DNA from: Massilia sp. BSC265
GTDB taxonomy: Bacteria; Pseudomonadota; Gammaproteobacteria; Burkholderiales; Burkholderiaceae_D
Length of the DNA stretch: 64,000 bases
NCBI RefSeq assembly: GCF_000740675.1
Contig: NZ_JPXI01000033.1
Coordinates: 62,001 to 126,000 of the forward strand
Direction: 5' to 3'
Shown here: piece after piece, positions 1 to 8,809 of the stretch
Numbering within the stretch: the stretch's first letter is position 1
Layout of the letters: each line of letters begins with the position of its first letter
Made by a program: the position numbers and the translations under genes
Notes under the pieces: generated by a model
Database searches by the model: none
What the model was told of the DNA's origin: nothing
What the model saw: only the letters and a program-made list of their open reading frames with translations

Positions 1-915
1 TTCGACCTCGACATCGCCGCCGACAGCCAGGCCTACTGCGACGAGATCAAGGGCGTGCTGGGCGCGCACGGCCTGGCGATCACCGAGCTGTCCACCCACC
101 TGCAGGGCCAGCTGGTGGCCGTGCATCCGGCCTACGACAGTCTGTTCGACGGCTTCGCCGCGCCGCAGGTGCGCGGCAAGCCGCAGGCGCGCCAGGAGTG
201 GGCGGTCGACCAGATGAAGAAAGCCGCGCGCGCCTCGCGCCGTCTCGGCTTGACGACGCACGCGAGCTTCTCGGGAGCGCTGGCCTGGCCCTACCTCTAT
301 CCGTGGCCCCAGCGCCCCGGCGGCCTGGTCGAGGAAGCCTTCGGCGAACTGGCGCGGCGCTGGCTGCCGATCCTGGATGCCTTCGACGATGCCGGCGTGG
401 ACGTCTGCTACGAGCTGCACCCGGGCGAGGACCTGCACGACGGCGTGACGTTCGAGCGCTTTTTGCACGGCGTCGGCGGCCACCGGCGCGCCAACATCCT
501 GTACGACCCGAGCCACTTCGTGCTGCAGCAGCTGGACTACCTGGCCTTCATCGACATCTACCACGAGCGCATCAAGGCCTTCCACGTCAAGGATGCCGAG
601 TTCCGCCCGAACGGACGCCAGGGCGTCTACGGCGGCTACAGCGGCTGGCAGGAACGCGCCGGTCGCTTTCGCTCGCTGGGCGACGGCCAGATCGATTTTT
701 CGGCGATCTTTTCCAAGCTGACCCAGTACGGCTATGCCGGCTGGGCCGTGCTCGAGTGGGAGTGCTGCCTCAAGCATCCGGAAGACGGCGCGCGCGAAGG
801 CGCCGACTTCATCCGCCGCCACATCATCCGGGTGGCGGAACGGGATTTCGACGATTTCGCCGGCAGCGGCCTTGAGCGCGCCGCGCTGCGCCAGCTGATG
901 GGGATCGAAGCATGA
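1..915 (+). CDS. Sugar phosphate isomerase/epimerase (5' end outside window)
   Basis: The reading frame is open from the first base, so the start codon lies upstream of the window. The visible 304 residues form a xylose-isomerase-like TIM barrel (AP-endonuclease-2 fold). Four expected metal-site segments can be seen in order: YELHPGE, YDPSH, FHVKD and VLEWE. Enzymes of this type interconvert keto and aldo sugars or inositol derivatives in the cytoplasm. The stop overlaps the next start by ATGA, so it is translationally coupled to a Gfo/Idh/MocA dehydrogenase. That pairing is typical of catabolism of an inositol-like or rare sugar. The substrate cannot be read from sequence. Confidence 0.88.
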   Translation, partial: FDLDIAADSQAYCDEIKGVLGAHGLAITELSTHLQGQLVAVHPAYDSLFDGFAAPQVRGKPQARQEWAVDQMKKAARASRRLGLTTHASFSGALAWPYLYPWPQRPGGLVEEAFGELARRWLPILDAFDDAGVDVCYELHPGEDLHDGVTFERFLHGVGGHRRANILYDPSHFVLQQLDYLAFIDIYHERIKAFHVKDAEFRPNGRQGVYGGYSGWQERAGRFRSLGDGQIDFSAIFSKLTQYGYAGWAVLEWECCLKHPEDGAREGADFIRRHIIRVAERDFDDFAGSGLERAALRQLMGIEA

Positions 916-2120
916 CGGCGATCGGACGCAATGAAACGGACAGCCAGGACGGCCGGCCTATGCGCAGGCTGCGCCTCGGTATGGTGGGCGGCGGCGACGG
1001 CGCATTCATCGGCGCCGTGCACCGCATCGCGGCGCGCCTGGACGACTGCTACGAGGTGGTGGCCGGCGCCCTGTCCAGCAACCCGGAACGGGCATTGACG
1101 AGCGGCGCGGCGATCCGGCTGGATCCGGCGCGCAGCTACCTTGATTACCGCGAGATGGCGCGGCTGGAAGCCGAACGCGCGGACGGCATCGACGTGGTGG
1201 CGATCGTCACGCCCAACCACCTGCATGCCCCGGTCGCCAAGGCCTTCCTGGAAGCGGGCATCCACGTCATCTGCGACAAGCCGCTCGGCATTTCGCTGGC
1301 CGAGGGACGCGAACTGGCCGCGCTGGCGCGCGCCAGGAACCGGGTATTCGCCCTCACCCATACCTACAGCGGCTATCCGATGGTGCGCCATGCGCGCGAA
1401 CTGGTGGCCTCGGGGGCGATCGGCGAAGTGCGCCTGGTGCACGTCGAATACGCGCAGGACTGGATGGCCGAAGCGGCCAACCAGTCCCCGGATTTCCAGG
1501 CAAGCAACTGGCACAACGATCCGCAGCGCGCCGGCCCCACCGGCTGCACCGGCGACATCGGCACCCACGCCTTCCACCTTGCCGGTTTTGTCAGCGGCAT
1601 CCAGCCGAGCGAGCTGCTGGCCGAGCTGCATTCGTTCACTCCGAACCGTATCCTGGACGACCATGTGCAGGTGATGCTGCGCTACCCGAACGGGGCGCGC
1701 GGCATGCTGTGGTCGAGCCAGATGGCGACGGGCTGCGAGAATGCGCTGAAGCTGCGGGTGTTCGGCAGCAAGGCCAGCCTCGCCTTCGACCAGGAGAACC
1801 CGAACGAGCTGCTCCTCACGCCCCAGGGCGGCTGCGCCGAGCGGCTCACGCGCGGCCGGGTGGGTGGCGGCGCTGCCGGGCATGCCAGCCGCATTCCCTG
1901 CGGCCATCCGGAAGGCTACCTGGAAGCGTTTGCGCAGCTGTACCGCGACACGGCGGCGCAGATCCATGCCGTCGAGGCCGGCCAGCCCCTGCCGGCAGCA
2001 ACCGCCGGCCTGCCGACGGTCGACGACGGCGTGGACGGCCTGCGCTTCATCGACGCCGTGTTGGCCAGCCACGAGGCAGGTTCGTCCTGGGTGGCGTTAA
2101 GCAAGACTCGGAGCGCCTGA
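912..2120 (+). CDS. Gfo/Idh/MocA family NAD(P)-dependent oxidoreductase
   Basis: A 402-residue protein, usual for the family. The N-terminal Rossmann fold carries the loop GMVGGGDGAFIG near residue 25. The CDKPLG segment matches the conserved EKP-type motif holding the catalytic lysine. DIGTHAFHLAGF fits the D-x3-H catalytic region of the second domain. It would oxidise or reduce a hydroxyl of a sugar or cyclitol, probably working with the isomerase it overlaps by 4 bases. The ATG at 912 gives a 16-residue leader before the Rossmann strand. ATG 960 is an alternative start, but the overlap favours 912. Substrate unknown. Confidence 0.88.
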   Translation: MTAIGRNETDSQDGRPMRRLRLGMVGGGDGAFIGAVHRIAARLDDCYEVVAGALSSNPERALTSGAAIRLDPARSYLDYREMARLEAERADGIDVVAIVTPNHLHAPVAKAFLEAGIHVICDKPLGISLAEGRELAALARARNRVFALTHTYSGYPMVRHARELVASGAIGEVRLVHVEYAQDWMAEAANQSPDFQASNWHNDPQRAGPTGCTGDIGTHAFHLAGFVSGIQPSELLAELHSFTPNRILDDHVQVMLRYPNGARGMLWSSQMATGCENALKLRVFGSKASLAFDQENPNELLLTPQGGCAERLTRGRVGGGAAGHASRIPCGHPEGYLEAFAQLYRDTAAQIHAVEAGQPLPAATAGLPTVDDGVDGLRFIDAVLASHEAGSSWVALSKTRSA

Positions 2121-2147
2121 CACATCCTCGATGGCTGCGTTGTCCAC

Positions 2148-2174
2148 GGCCGGGGCTGTTACTTGTCCCCGGCC
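2148..2174. terminator. GC-rich hairpin between convergent genes
   Basis: A perfect 8-bp stem, GGCCGGGG (2148-2155) with CCCCGGCC (2167-2174), and an 11-base loop. It lies where the dehydrogenase (+) and lpxD (-) converge and includes the lpxD stop codon. No clear T-run follows on either strand, so it is only a plausible bidirectional transcription stop. Confidence 0.4.
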
Positions 2175-3220
2175 AGCGCTTTTACCGCCTTCTCCAGCGC
2201 ACGGACTTTCTCGCGCATGCTGGTCAGGTTGCGCACGAGCACGGCGACGCGTTCCCAGTCGGCATTCCTGGCGACGGGGAAGTAGCCCGTGTACCGGCCA
2301 GGTTCGGTGATGGAGTTCGGCACCATCGTGGCAGCCGTGACATGCACGTTGTCGACGATCTCGATGTGGCCGTTGATCATGGCCGCACCGCCAAAGGTGC
2401 AATGCCGGCCGATCCTGGCGCTGCCGGCGACGCCGACGCAACCGGCCATGGCCGTGTGGGCGCCGATGTGGCAGTTGTGGCCGATCTGGATCTGGTTGTC
2501 GAGCTTGACCCCGTCTTCGATCACGGTATCGTCGAGCGCGCCACGGTCGACCGTCGTATTCGAACCGATGTCGACGTCGTCGCCGATGACGACGCGGCCG
2601 GTCTGCGGAATCTTGATGTACACGCCGCCTTCCTGGGCGAAGCCGAAACCGTCCCCGCCGATGACCGCCCCCGAATGGATGATGCCGCGCGCGCCGATGA
2701 TGCAGCGCGCATGGAAGGTCACGTTGGCGAACAGGCGGGTGCCTTCCCCGATGACCGCCTCGCGTCCGATGTAGCAGCCGGCGTCGACGACCGCCCCGCC
2801 CTTGATGGCCGCGCCTGCCTCGACCGTCACGTGCGGGCCGATATGGGCCGTGGGATCGACCTGCGCGGTGGCGTGCACCGCCGCCGTCGGATGGATGCCC
2901 GGTTCGGGTGACGGCAAACGTGCCGCATCGACAAATTGCGCGAAGTACTGCGCCGCCCGGGCGAAGTAGGCATAGGGATTGGCGGTGACGATGCGCGCGC
3001 CCGCGAAGCTGGCGGCCACCTCGGGTTCGTCCGCAGGCGAAAGGATCAGCGCCGCGGCGTGGCTGCGCGCGGCCAGCGCCCGCAGCTTGCTATTGCTGAG
3101 AAAACTGATGTCCGAGGCGCCGGCACGGTCCAGCGGGGTGACCGCCGTGACTTCGATGTCGGGATCGCCCTCCAGTCGTCCGCCGAAACGCTCTACCAGC
3201 TCGCCTAATCGGGTTCCCAT
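2159..3220 (-). CDS. lpxD: UDP-3-O-acylglucosamine N-acyltransferase (LpxD)
   Basis: 353 residues, close to the usual ~340. LpxD transfers a 3-hydroxyacyl chain from acyl-ACP to UDP-3-O-acylglucosamine in lipid A synthesis, in the cytoplasm. The N-terminal uridine-binding domain is followed by a left-handed beta-helix of hexapeptide repeats (about residues 100-320). The catalytic-histidine segment QIGHNCHIG and the glycine-rich GGDGFGFA strand are present. The C-terminal helix VRNLTSMREKVRALEKAV matches the acyl-carrier-binding end. In most proteobacteria lpxD lies between bamA/skp and fabZ-lpxA; here none of these is adjacent. It is therefore either a relocated gene or a second copy. Confidence 0.92.
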   Translation of the reverse strand: MGTRLGELVERFGGRLEGDPDIEVTAVTPLDRAGASDISFLSNSKLRALAARSHAAALILSPADEPEVAASFAGARIVTANPYAYFARAAQYFAQFVDAARLPSPEPGIHPTAAVHATAQVDPTAHIGPHVTVEAGAAIKGGAVVDAGCYIGREAVIGEGTRLFANVTFHARCIIGARGIIHSGAVIGGDGFGFAQEGGVYIKIPQTGRVVIGDDVDIGSNTTVDRGALDDTVIEDGVKLDNQIQIGHNCHIGAHTAMAGCVGVAGSARIGRHCTFGGAAMINGHIEIVDNVHVTAATMVPNSITEPGRYTGYFPVARNADWERVAVLVRNLTSMREKVRALEKAVKALAGDK

Positions 3221-3450
3221 GCTGTTCGCCTCAGGTTGGTCTTGTCGATGGCACTGTTCAGGTGCCCGGTTTGGACATGTTTTCCGAATGGCGGTTCCAG
3301 CACTGCGGTCGCCCCCTAACCTGGATCAAGCGGCAGGCAGGATAGCTGCGGCGCAAACTTGTGGCCATTATTCGGGGCCTGCGTGTCGAACCCGGCGCAC
3401 CCCGTTCGTCGTGGTGGCAACAGCTCCACAACCACAACAGGAGGTCCATC

Positions 3451-3933
3451 ATGAAGCAGGCAGCACGTCCCATCCCCGAGGGTTTCCACAGCGTCACCCC
3501 CCATCTGGTCTGCGAGGGCGCGGCCGACGCGATCGCCTTCTACTCCCAGGCCTTCGGCGCGGTCGAAGTCAGCCGCATGTCCGGGCCCGGCGGCAAGATC
3601 ATGCACGCCGAGCTGCGCATCGGCGACTCCATCATCATGCTGTGCGACGATTTCCCCGAATACGGCAGCCGCGGGCCGCTCGCCCTCCAGGGCTCGGCCG
3701 TGGTGATCCACCTGTACGTGCCCGACGCCGATTCAGTGTGGGAACGCGCTCTCGCCGCCGGCGCCAGGCCGCTCATGCCCTTGGGCAATGCATTCTGGGG
3801 CGACCGCTACGGCCAGCTGGCCGATCCCTTCGGCCATCGCTGGGCCATCGCCACTCGCCTGCGCGACATGACGCCCCGGGAAATCGAGGCCGAGATGGCC
3901 AAGGCGATGCCTGGCGCCTGCGGCAGCGCCTGA
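3451..3933 (+). CDS. VOC-family protein (glyoxalase/bleomycin-resistance fold)
   Basis: 160 residues from the ATG at 3451, chosen because AGGAGG lies directly upstream; the frame stays open further upstream without a comparable ribosome site. It has the paired beta-alpha-beta-beta-beta modules of the vicinal-oxygen-chelate fold, with HLVCEGAADAIAFYSQAFGA at the N-terminus and the C-terminal signature WGDRYGQLADPFGHRWAIAT. This is the PhnB/YdhR-like 'glyoxalase-like' subgroup, whose substrates are mostly unknown. It is clearly paralogous to the VOC gene at 54341-54814. It is transcribed away from lpxD, with about 230 bases of non-coding DNA between them in which I see nothing specific. Confidence 0.85.
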   Translation: MKQAARPIPEGFHSVTPHLVCEGAADAIAFYSQAFGAVEVSRMSGPGGKIMHAELRIGDSIIMLCDDFPEYGSRGPLALQGSAVVIHLYVPDADSVWERALAAGARPLMPLGNAFWGDRYGQLADPFGHRWAIATRLRDMTPREIEAEMAKAMPGACGSA

Positions 3934-3936
3934 ACC

Positions 3937-5370
3937 TCAATCGGCCAGCGCACGTTCGAGGAAGCGGAACGTCGCCGGCTCCTGCAGCGCGGCCACGTTC
4001 AGGCGCATGCGGGTCGAGGGCAGCTGGTCCGGCGAGAACAGGCTGCCCGGCGCCAGCAGCAGGTCTTCCTGCATGGCGCGTGCGGCCAGTTCGTTGGTGT
4101 CGCGGCCGGCATCGACCCAGACGAACATGCCGGCGCTTGGCGCCGGCTCGGCGCGCAGGCCGAGAGCTTCGAGCTGGCGCAGCGCCTTCGGGCGCACCGC
4201 ATCCAGGCGGCTGCGCACCCGGTCCAGGTGCTTGCGGTAGTGCCCTTCGGACAGGATCTTGTACACCACCCGCTCGCCGATGTCGCTGGTGGTGAGGGTG
4301 GCCAGCATCTTGCGGTCGGCCAGGCGCTGCGCACATTCCGGGGACGTCGCGATGAAGCCGACGCGCAGGTTTGGCGCCATCGACTTCGAAAAGCCGCCAA
4401 GGTAGATGACCTGGCGCAGCCCGTCGAGGGCGGCCAGCCGCGTGGCCGGCTGGCTGCCCGCGCCCGGGTGCAGGTCCGCATAGATGTCGTCCTCCACAAC
4501 GGTAAAGCCGAACTGCTCGGCCAGCCGCAACACCTGGAAAGCTTTCGACGCCGACAGCGAGGTCGAGGTCGGGTTGTGCAGCACCGACACAATCACGTAC
4601 AGGCGGGGATGGTAGCGGGCCGCGAGTTCGGCCAGCTGCTCCAGGTCGGGACCGTCGGCCAGGCGGCGCACGCCGACCACGTTCAGGCCCATCGCGGAAA
4701 AGGACCCGAACATCAGGAACCAGGCCGGATCGTCGACGAAGATTGTGTCGCCCGGCCGGCAGAACTCGCGCGCCACCAGGTCGAGCGCCTGGCTCACGCC
4801 CATCGTCATGACGATCTGTTCCGGCGCCGCCTCGATCTCGAACTCGGCCAGCTTGCGCTGCAGCTGCTGGCGCAGCGGCAGGAAGCCCTGCGGCGCGCCG
4901 TAGCCGAGGAAGGCGGCGCTGTTCTGCCGGCTCAGGCCGCCCAGGGCCTTGGCCACGGCCGGGCCGTCCAGCCAGTCGGCCGGCAGCACGCCTGCACCCG
5001 GCGAATGCTGCAGCGGCGCCTGGCGGAACATGTTGCGGATCAGCCAGGCGATGTCGGGGCTGGCGCTGGCGCTTGCCGCCGGCGCCACCGTCCTCGAAGC
5101 CGCAGCGGACGGCGGCTGCGCCCGTTCGCGCACGAAGAACCCGGCGCCGCGGCGCGAATCCAGGTAGCCCTGGGCCACCAGCCGGTCGTAGCTGGCGACC
5201 ACGGTGAAGGGCGACACGCCGTGGCTTGCCGCGAACTGGCGGATCGAGGGCATGCGCGCGCCGGGGCGCAGCAGACGCTCGTCGATGCGGGCGGCGACGA
5301 GGCGCACGATCTGGTCGGCCAGCGGCTCGCCGCGGTCGCGCGCCAGGCGCAGGAGAGGCGTATTGGTCAC
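3937..5370 (-). CDS. MocR-type (GntR/aminotransferase fusion) transcriptional regulator
   Basis: 477 residues. An N-terminal GntR winged helix (about residues 10-75, with PGARMPSIRQFAASHGVS) is joined to a fold-type-I aminotransferase domain. The PLP lysine is in GGFSKSMAPNLRVGF near residue 327. MocR proteins sense PLP or an amino-compound and act as regulators rather than free enzymes. The start is a GTG. The gene is divergent from the EamA exporter at 5485, and MocR regulators commonly control such divergent exporters. Two direct repeats in the shared promoter region (5405-5423) could be its site. Confidence 0.9.
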   Translation of the reverse strand: MTNTPLLRLARDRGEPLADQIVRLVAARIDERLLRPGARMPSIRQFAASHGVSPFTVVASYDRLVAQGYLDSRRGAGFFVRERAQPPSAAASRTVAPAASASASPDIAWLIRNMFRQAPLQHSPGAGVLPADWLDGPAVAKALGGLSRQNSAAFLGYGAPQGFLPLRQQLQRKLAEFEIEAAPEQIVMTMGVSQALDLVAREFCRPGDTIFVDDPAWFLMFGSFSAMGLNVVGVRRLADGPDLEQLAELAARYHPRLYVIVSVLHNPTSTSLSASKAFQVLRLAEQFGFTVVEDDIYADLHPGAGSQPATRLAALDGLRQVIYLGGFSKSMAPNLRVGFIATSPECAQRLADRKMLATLTTSDIGERVVYKILSEGHYRKHLDRVRSRLDAVRPKALRQLEALGLRAEPAPSAGMFVWVDAGRDTNELAARAMQEDLLLAPGSLFSPDQLPSTRMRLNVAALQEPATFRFLERALAD

Positions 5371-5404
5371 GTCACCATCACAGTGAAGAAATTAAGTGGA
5401 AAAG

Positions 5405-5423
5405 TGTACTGGGACTGTATTGG
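5405..5423 (+). promoter_or_regulatory. Direct repeat, possible MocR operator
   Basis: TGTACTGG (5405-5412) and TGTATTGG (5416-5423) are near-identical direct repeats with starts 11 bases apart, about one helical turn. They lie in the 114-base gap between the divergent MocR and EamA genes. MocR proteins are known to bind direct repeats. The assignment rests on position and spacing only. Confidence 0.35.
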
Positions 5424-5484
5424 TCGGTAGCGCTAGCATAGACCCGTCCCCAATGTCGCCGCAAGCATCTTTCGAAGGAGTCCC

Positions 5485-6399
5485 ATGCGTACCGCCGCCT
5501 GCCCCACTGCCGTATCGACCGCCACTTCCCCCGACGAAAACCGGGGCATGCTGCTCGGCCTGCTCGGCGTCGCCATGTTCAGCCTGACCATGCCCTTCAC
5601 CCGCATGGCGGTGGCGGAACTCGATCCGGTCTTCGTGGCGCTCGGCCGCGCGCTGGGCGCCGCCCTGCTGGCGGCAGGATGGCTGGCCTGGCGCCGCGCC
5701 CCGCTGCCGCCGCGCCACGCCCTGCTGCCGCTGGCGCTGGTGGCCGGCGGCTGCATCGTCGGCTTCCCGCTCCTGACCTCGATCGCCCTGCGCACCCTGC
5801 CGGCCTCGCATGGCGCCCTGCTGGTGGGCGTGCTTCCCCTGGTGACGGCGCTGTATGCCGCCCTGCGCGGCTACGAGCGGCCCTCGCGCGGCTTCTGGGG
5901 CATGGCGCTGCTCGGATCGGGCCTGGTGGTGGCCTTCGCCCTGGCCCAGGGCGGCGGTAGCCTGCACTTGGCGGACCTGCTGGTGTTCGGCGCCGTGGTC
6001 TCGGCGGCGGTCGGCTATGCGGAAGGCGGCCGCCTGTCGCGCAGCCTGGGCGGGCCGGAAACCATCTGCTGGGCGCTGGTGCTGGCGGCGCCGGTGCTGC
6101 TGCCGCTGCTGCTGTGGCACGGCGTACCGGATCCGAGGAACGTGGGAGCGGCGTCCTGGCTGGCCTTCGCCTACGTCACCGCGATCTCGATGTTCGTCGG
6201 CTTCTTCTTCTGGTATCGCGGCCTGGCGCTGGGCGGCGTGGCCCGGGTCGGCCAGGTGCAGCTGCTGCAGCCCTTCATGAGCCTGGTCGGGGCAGCCCTG
6301 CTGCTGGGTGAAGCGCTGACCCTGTCGAACTGCGCCTTCGCGCTGGCGGTGGCCGCAGTCGTGTTCGCGGGACGCCGGATGGCGGTACGCCGGCAGTAA
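5485..6399 (+). CDS. EamA/DMT-family transporter
   Basis: 304 residues with two five-helix EamA halves, so ten predicted membrane helices, the normal size for a drug/metabolite transporter of the RhaT/YdcZ type. The first helix contains GMLLGLLGVAMFSLTMPF and the last FALAVAAVVFAGRRM. AAGGAG lies upstream of the ATG. These inner-membrane carriers mostly export amino acids or related metabolites. Divergence from a MocR regulator suggests that an amine or amino-acid-like compound controls it. The substrate is not readable. Confidence 0.88.
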   Translation: MRTAACPTAVSTATSPDENRGMLLGLLGVAMFSLTMPFTRMAVAELDPVFVALGRALGAALLAAGWLAWRRAPLPPRHALLPLALVAGGCIVGFPLLTSIALRTLPASHGALLVGVLPLVTALYAALRGYERPSRGFWGMALLGSGLVVAFALAQGGGSLHLADLLVFGAVVSAAVGYAEGGRLSRSLGGPETICWALVLAAPVLLPLLLWHGVPDPRNVGAASWLAFAYVTAISMFVGFFFWYRGLALGGVARVGQVQLLQPFMSLVGAALLLGEALTLSNCAFALAVAAVVFAGRRMAVRRQ

Positions 6400-6465
6400 A
6401 ACATGCTCCAGCGCGCCAGGTGGACGTACAATACCGGCTTCTTTCACTGCAACGTCAACAAAACC

Positions 6466-6927
6466 ATGTCCGTCTACGACAAACTCAAAGAACTGAACAT
6501 CACCCTGGCCGCGCCGGCCACCCCGGCCGCCGCTTACGTTATGTACGTGCAGACCGGCAACCTCGTGTTCATCTCGGGCCACATCGCCAAGAATGCGGAC
6601 GGCTCGCCGAACACCGGCATCCTGGGCAAGGACAAGACCACCGCGGACGGCCAGGCCGCTGCCCGCTCGGTCGCCATCGACCTGATCGGCACCCTGCAGG
6701 AAGCCGTCGGCGGCGACCTGAACCGCGTCAAGCGCATCGTCAAGGTGATGAGCCTGGTTGCCTCGACCCCGGAATACAATGAGCAGCACCTGGTCACCAA
6801 CGGCTGCTCGGAACTGATCGGCGAAGTGTTCGGCGAAGCCGGCAAGCATGCCCGCTCGGCTTTCGGCGTTGCCTCGCTGCCGCGCGGCACCTGTGTCGAG
6901 ATCGAGCTGATCGCTGAAGTGGCCTAA
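6466..6927 (+). CDS. RidA-family protein (YjgF-like)
   Basis: 153 residues from the ATG at 6466 (MSVYDKLKELNITL); the open frame upstream to 6403 has no family similarity. The longer YjgF_endoribonc subgroup is indicated by VQTGNLVFISGHIAKNADG and the C-terminal ARSAFGVASLPRGTCVEIE, whose arginine matches the imine-binding Arg of RidA. RidA proteins hydrolyse reactive enamine/imine products of PLP enzymes. It is followed on the same strand by a PLP aminotransferase 144 bases downstream, fitting that role. A TACAAT -10-like box lies at 6427-6432. Confidence 0.88.
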   Translation: MSVYDKLKELNITLAAPATPAAAYVMYVQTGNLVFISGHIAKNADGSPNTGILGKDKTTADGQAAARSVAIDLIGTLQEAVGGDLNRVKRIVKVMSLVASTPEYNEQHLVTNGCSELIGEVFGEAGKHARSAFGVASLPRGTCVEIELIAEVA

Positions 6928-7025
6928 ACATTTGTTTAGATAACATTGCAATTGTTTAATTAGTAGCGCTTGCGGGCTGGGCCTATCCGGCCCGGCCTTT
7001 CCAAGGCCGCCTACCAGGCGTGCTT

Positions 7026-7031
7026 TATAAT
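7026..7031 (+). promoter_or_regulatory. Perfect -10 hexamer upstream of aminotransferase
   Basis: TATAAT lies 40 bases before the aminotransferase ATG at 7072. I do not see a good -35 box at normal spacing. It suggests that the aminotransferase has its own promoter and is not simply read through from ridA. Confidence 0.4.
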
Positions 7032-7071
7032 GGCCCGGCATTACCGTGCGGCCCCTTCCTGTGAGACCAGT

Positions 7072-8265
7072 ATGAAAATCGACAATCCAAACCCCATCCA
7101 GTGGCAGTTTTCTGAGCGCGCGCAGCAGCTGCAAAGCTCGTTCATCCGCGAAATCCTGAAGATCACCCAGCGTCCGGAGATCATCTCCTTCGCCGGCGGC
7201 CTGCCATCGCCTGCCACCTTCCCGGTCGAGGTCATGAAAGCGGCCTACGACAAGGTCCTGAGCGAGACCGGCAAGGTCGCGCTGCAGTACGGTCCGACCG
7301 ATGGCTACGGCCCGCTGCGGGAATGGATCGCGAATTCCCTCTCCACGGAAGGCAGCCGCATCCTGCCTGAACAGATCCTGATGACCTCGGGCTCGCAGCA
7401 GGCGCTCGACCTGCTGGGCAAGGTCCTGATCGACGAAGGCAGCCGCGTGCTGGTCGAGACCCCGAGCTACCTCGGCGCCCTGCAGGCCTTCTCGGTCTAC
7501 CGTCCTGAATTCGCCTCCGTCGACACCGACGACCACGGCCTGGTTCCAGCCTCGATCGACGCCGTGGCGCAAGGCGCGCGCCTGCTGTACTCGCTGCCGA
7601 ACTTCCAGAACCCGACCGGCCGATCGTTGTCGGTCGAACGCCGCCAGGAGTTGGTGGAAACCTGCGCCCGCCTGGGCCTGCCGCTGATCGAGGACGATCC
7701 CTACGGCGCCCTGAGCTATAAAGGCGAGCCGATGCCGAAGATGGTGGCGATGAACCCGGACGGCGTCATCTACATGGGTTCCTTCTCGAAGGTGCTGACC
7801 CCGGGCATCCGCCTCGGCTACGTCTGCGCCCCGCTGCCGCTGGTGCGCCGCCTCGAGCTGGCCAAGCAGGCCGCCGACCTGCACACCGCCCAGCTGACCC
7901 AGATGGTCGTGCACGAAGTGATCAAGGACGGCTTCCTCGACCAGCACATCCCGACCATCCGCAAGCTCTACGGCGACCAGTGCCAGGTGATGCTGGACGC
8001 CATGGCCGAGCACTTCCCGGCCGGCGTGACCTGGACCAAGCCGGAAGGCGGCATGTTCATCTGGGTCACCCTGCCGCAGAGCATCGATGCGATGAAACTG
8101 CTCGACCAGTCGCTGGCCGCCCGCGTGGCCTTCGTGCCGGGCGCGCCGTTCTACGCCAACGAACCGGCCACCAACACCCTGCGCCTGTCCTTCGTGACCG
8201 TGCCGCCGGAACGCATCCGCGAAGGCATCGCCATCCTTGGCAAACTGATCAAGGACATGCTGTAA
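7072..8265 (+). CDS. PLP-dependent aminotransferase (2-aminoadipate/LysN-like)
   Basis: 397 residues from the ATG at 7072; an in-frame extension to 6970 is unlike the family. It is a fold-type-I aminotransferase of the MocR-derived class lacking the DNA-binding domain. The cofactor segments are GSQQALDLLGKVL (phosphate cup), NFQNPTGRSLS, EDDPYGALSY (pyridine-nitrogen aspartate) and the Schiff-base lysine in GSFSKVLTPGIRLGY near residue 239. The C-terminal Arg in TNTLRLSF would bind the substrate carboxylate. Close families include 2-aminoadipate and aromatic or branched-chain aminotransferases; the substrate is undecided. Confidence 0.87.
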   Translation: MKIDNPNPIQWQFSERAQQLQSSFIREILKITQRPEIISFAGGLPSPATFPVEVMKAAYDKVLSETGKVALQYGPTDGYGPLREWIANSLSTEGSRILPEQILMTSGSQQALDLLGKVLIDEGSRVLVETPSYLGALQAFSVYRPEFASVDTDDHGLVPASIDAVAQGARLLYSLPNFQNPTGRSLSVERRQELVETCARLGLPLIEDDPYGALSYKGEPMPKMVAMNPDGVIYMGSFSKVLTPGIRLGYVCAPLPLVRRLELAKQAADLHTAQLTQMVVHEVIKDGFLDQHIPTIRKLYGDQCQVMLDAMAEHFPAGVTWTKPEGGMFIWVTLPQSIDAMKLLDQSLAARVAFVPGAPFYANEPATNTLRLSFVTVPPERIREGIAILGKLIKDML

Positions 8266-8266
8266 A

Positions 8267-8809
8267 CACCACGATGGCAACCGTCGGTACGCACTGTCGG
8301 TTGCACACCTCGACCTCGCGGAACGGGTCCAGCCCGACCCGATCCTGCTCGATGTCATGCTACCCGGCCTGGATGGCCTGGAAACCTGCCGCCGCGTGAA
8401 AGCCAACCCGGCTACCGCCGACATCCCCGTCATCGTCGTGAGCGCCTGCTCCGACACCGAAGACATCGTGGCCGGCGTCGACCAGGGCGCCGCCGACTAC
8501 ATGGCCAAGCGCCTGCGCATGATCGTCGAAGGGATGGACGAAGGCCTGACGCTGCTCGGCCGTGACGGCCGCAAGCAGCCCGGCGGCGGCCTGCGCGCGA
8601 TGGACCTGAGCCTGTCGCCGATGGCGTCGGGCGAACAGCTCCACGTCGCCCTGCTGCACGACATCACCCACCACAAGCAGTCCGAGACGGCACTGCAGCG
8701 CGTGGCCATGGCCGACCCGCTCACCGGCGTCGCCGAACGCGCGTTCAGCTCCGGCATGCGTGACGACCGCCCATGCACGTGTCGGACGCTCTACGTCACT
8801 TGCGGGTAA
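8267..8809 (+). pseudogene. Remnant of a response regulator-PAS-GGDEF protein
   Basis: No start codon or complete domain is present. The frame reads a receiver domain from its middle (ILLDVMLPGLDGLETCRRVK, with the phosphorylatable Asp) to VDQGAADYMAKR. It then jumps to a short PAS-like piece (IVEGMDEGLTLLGRDGR), a PAS C-cap (LLHDITHHKQSETALQ), and only the first residues of a GGDEF domain (MADPLTGVAERAFSS) before an unrelated tail. The start of the receiver domain, the body of the PAS domain and nearly all of the cyclase are gone. It begins directly at the aminotransferase stop and runs tail-to-tail into the FGGY kinase. It is a decayed diguanylate-cyclase gene. Confidence 0.75.

Noticed and set aside
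5392-8466. Open frame of 1024 codons on the minus strand across EamA, RidA and the aminotransferase
   Set aside because: It is antisense to three well-recognised genes, rich in Arg/Gly/His/Gln as expected for a GC-rich shadow frame, and matches no family.
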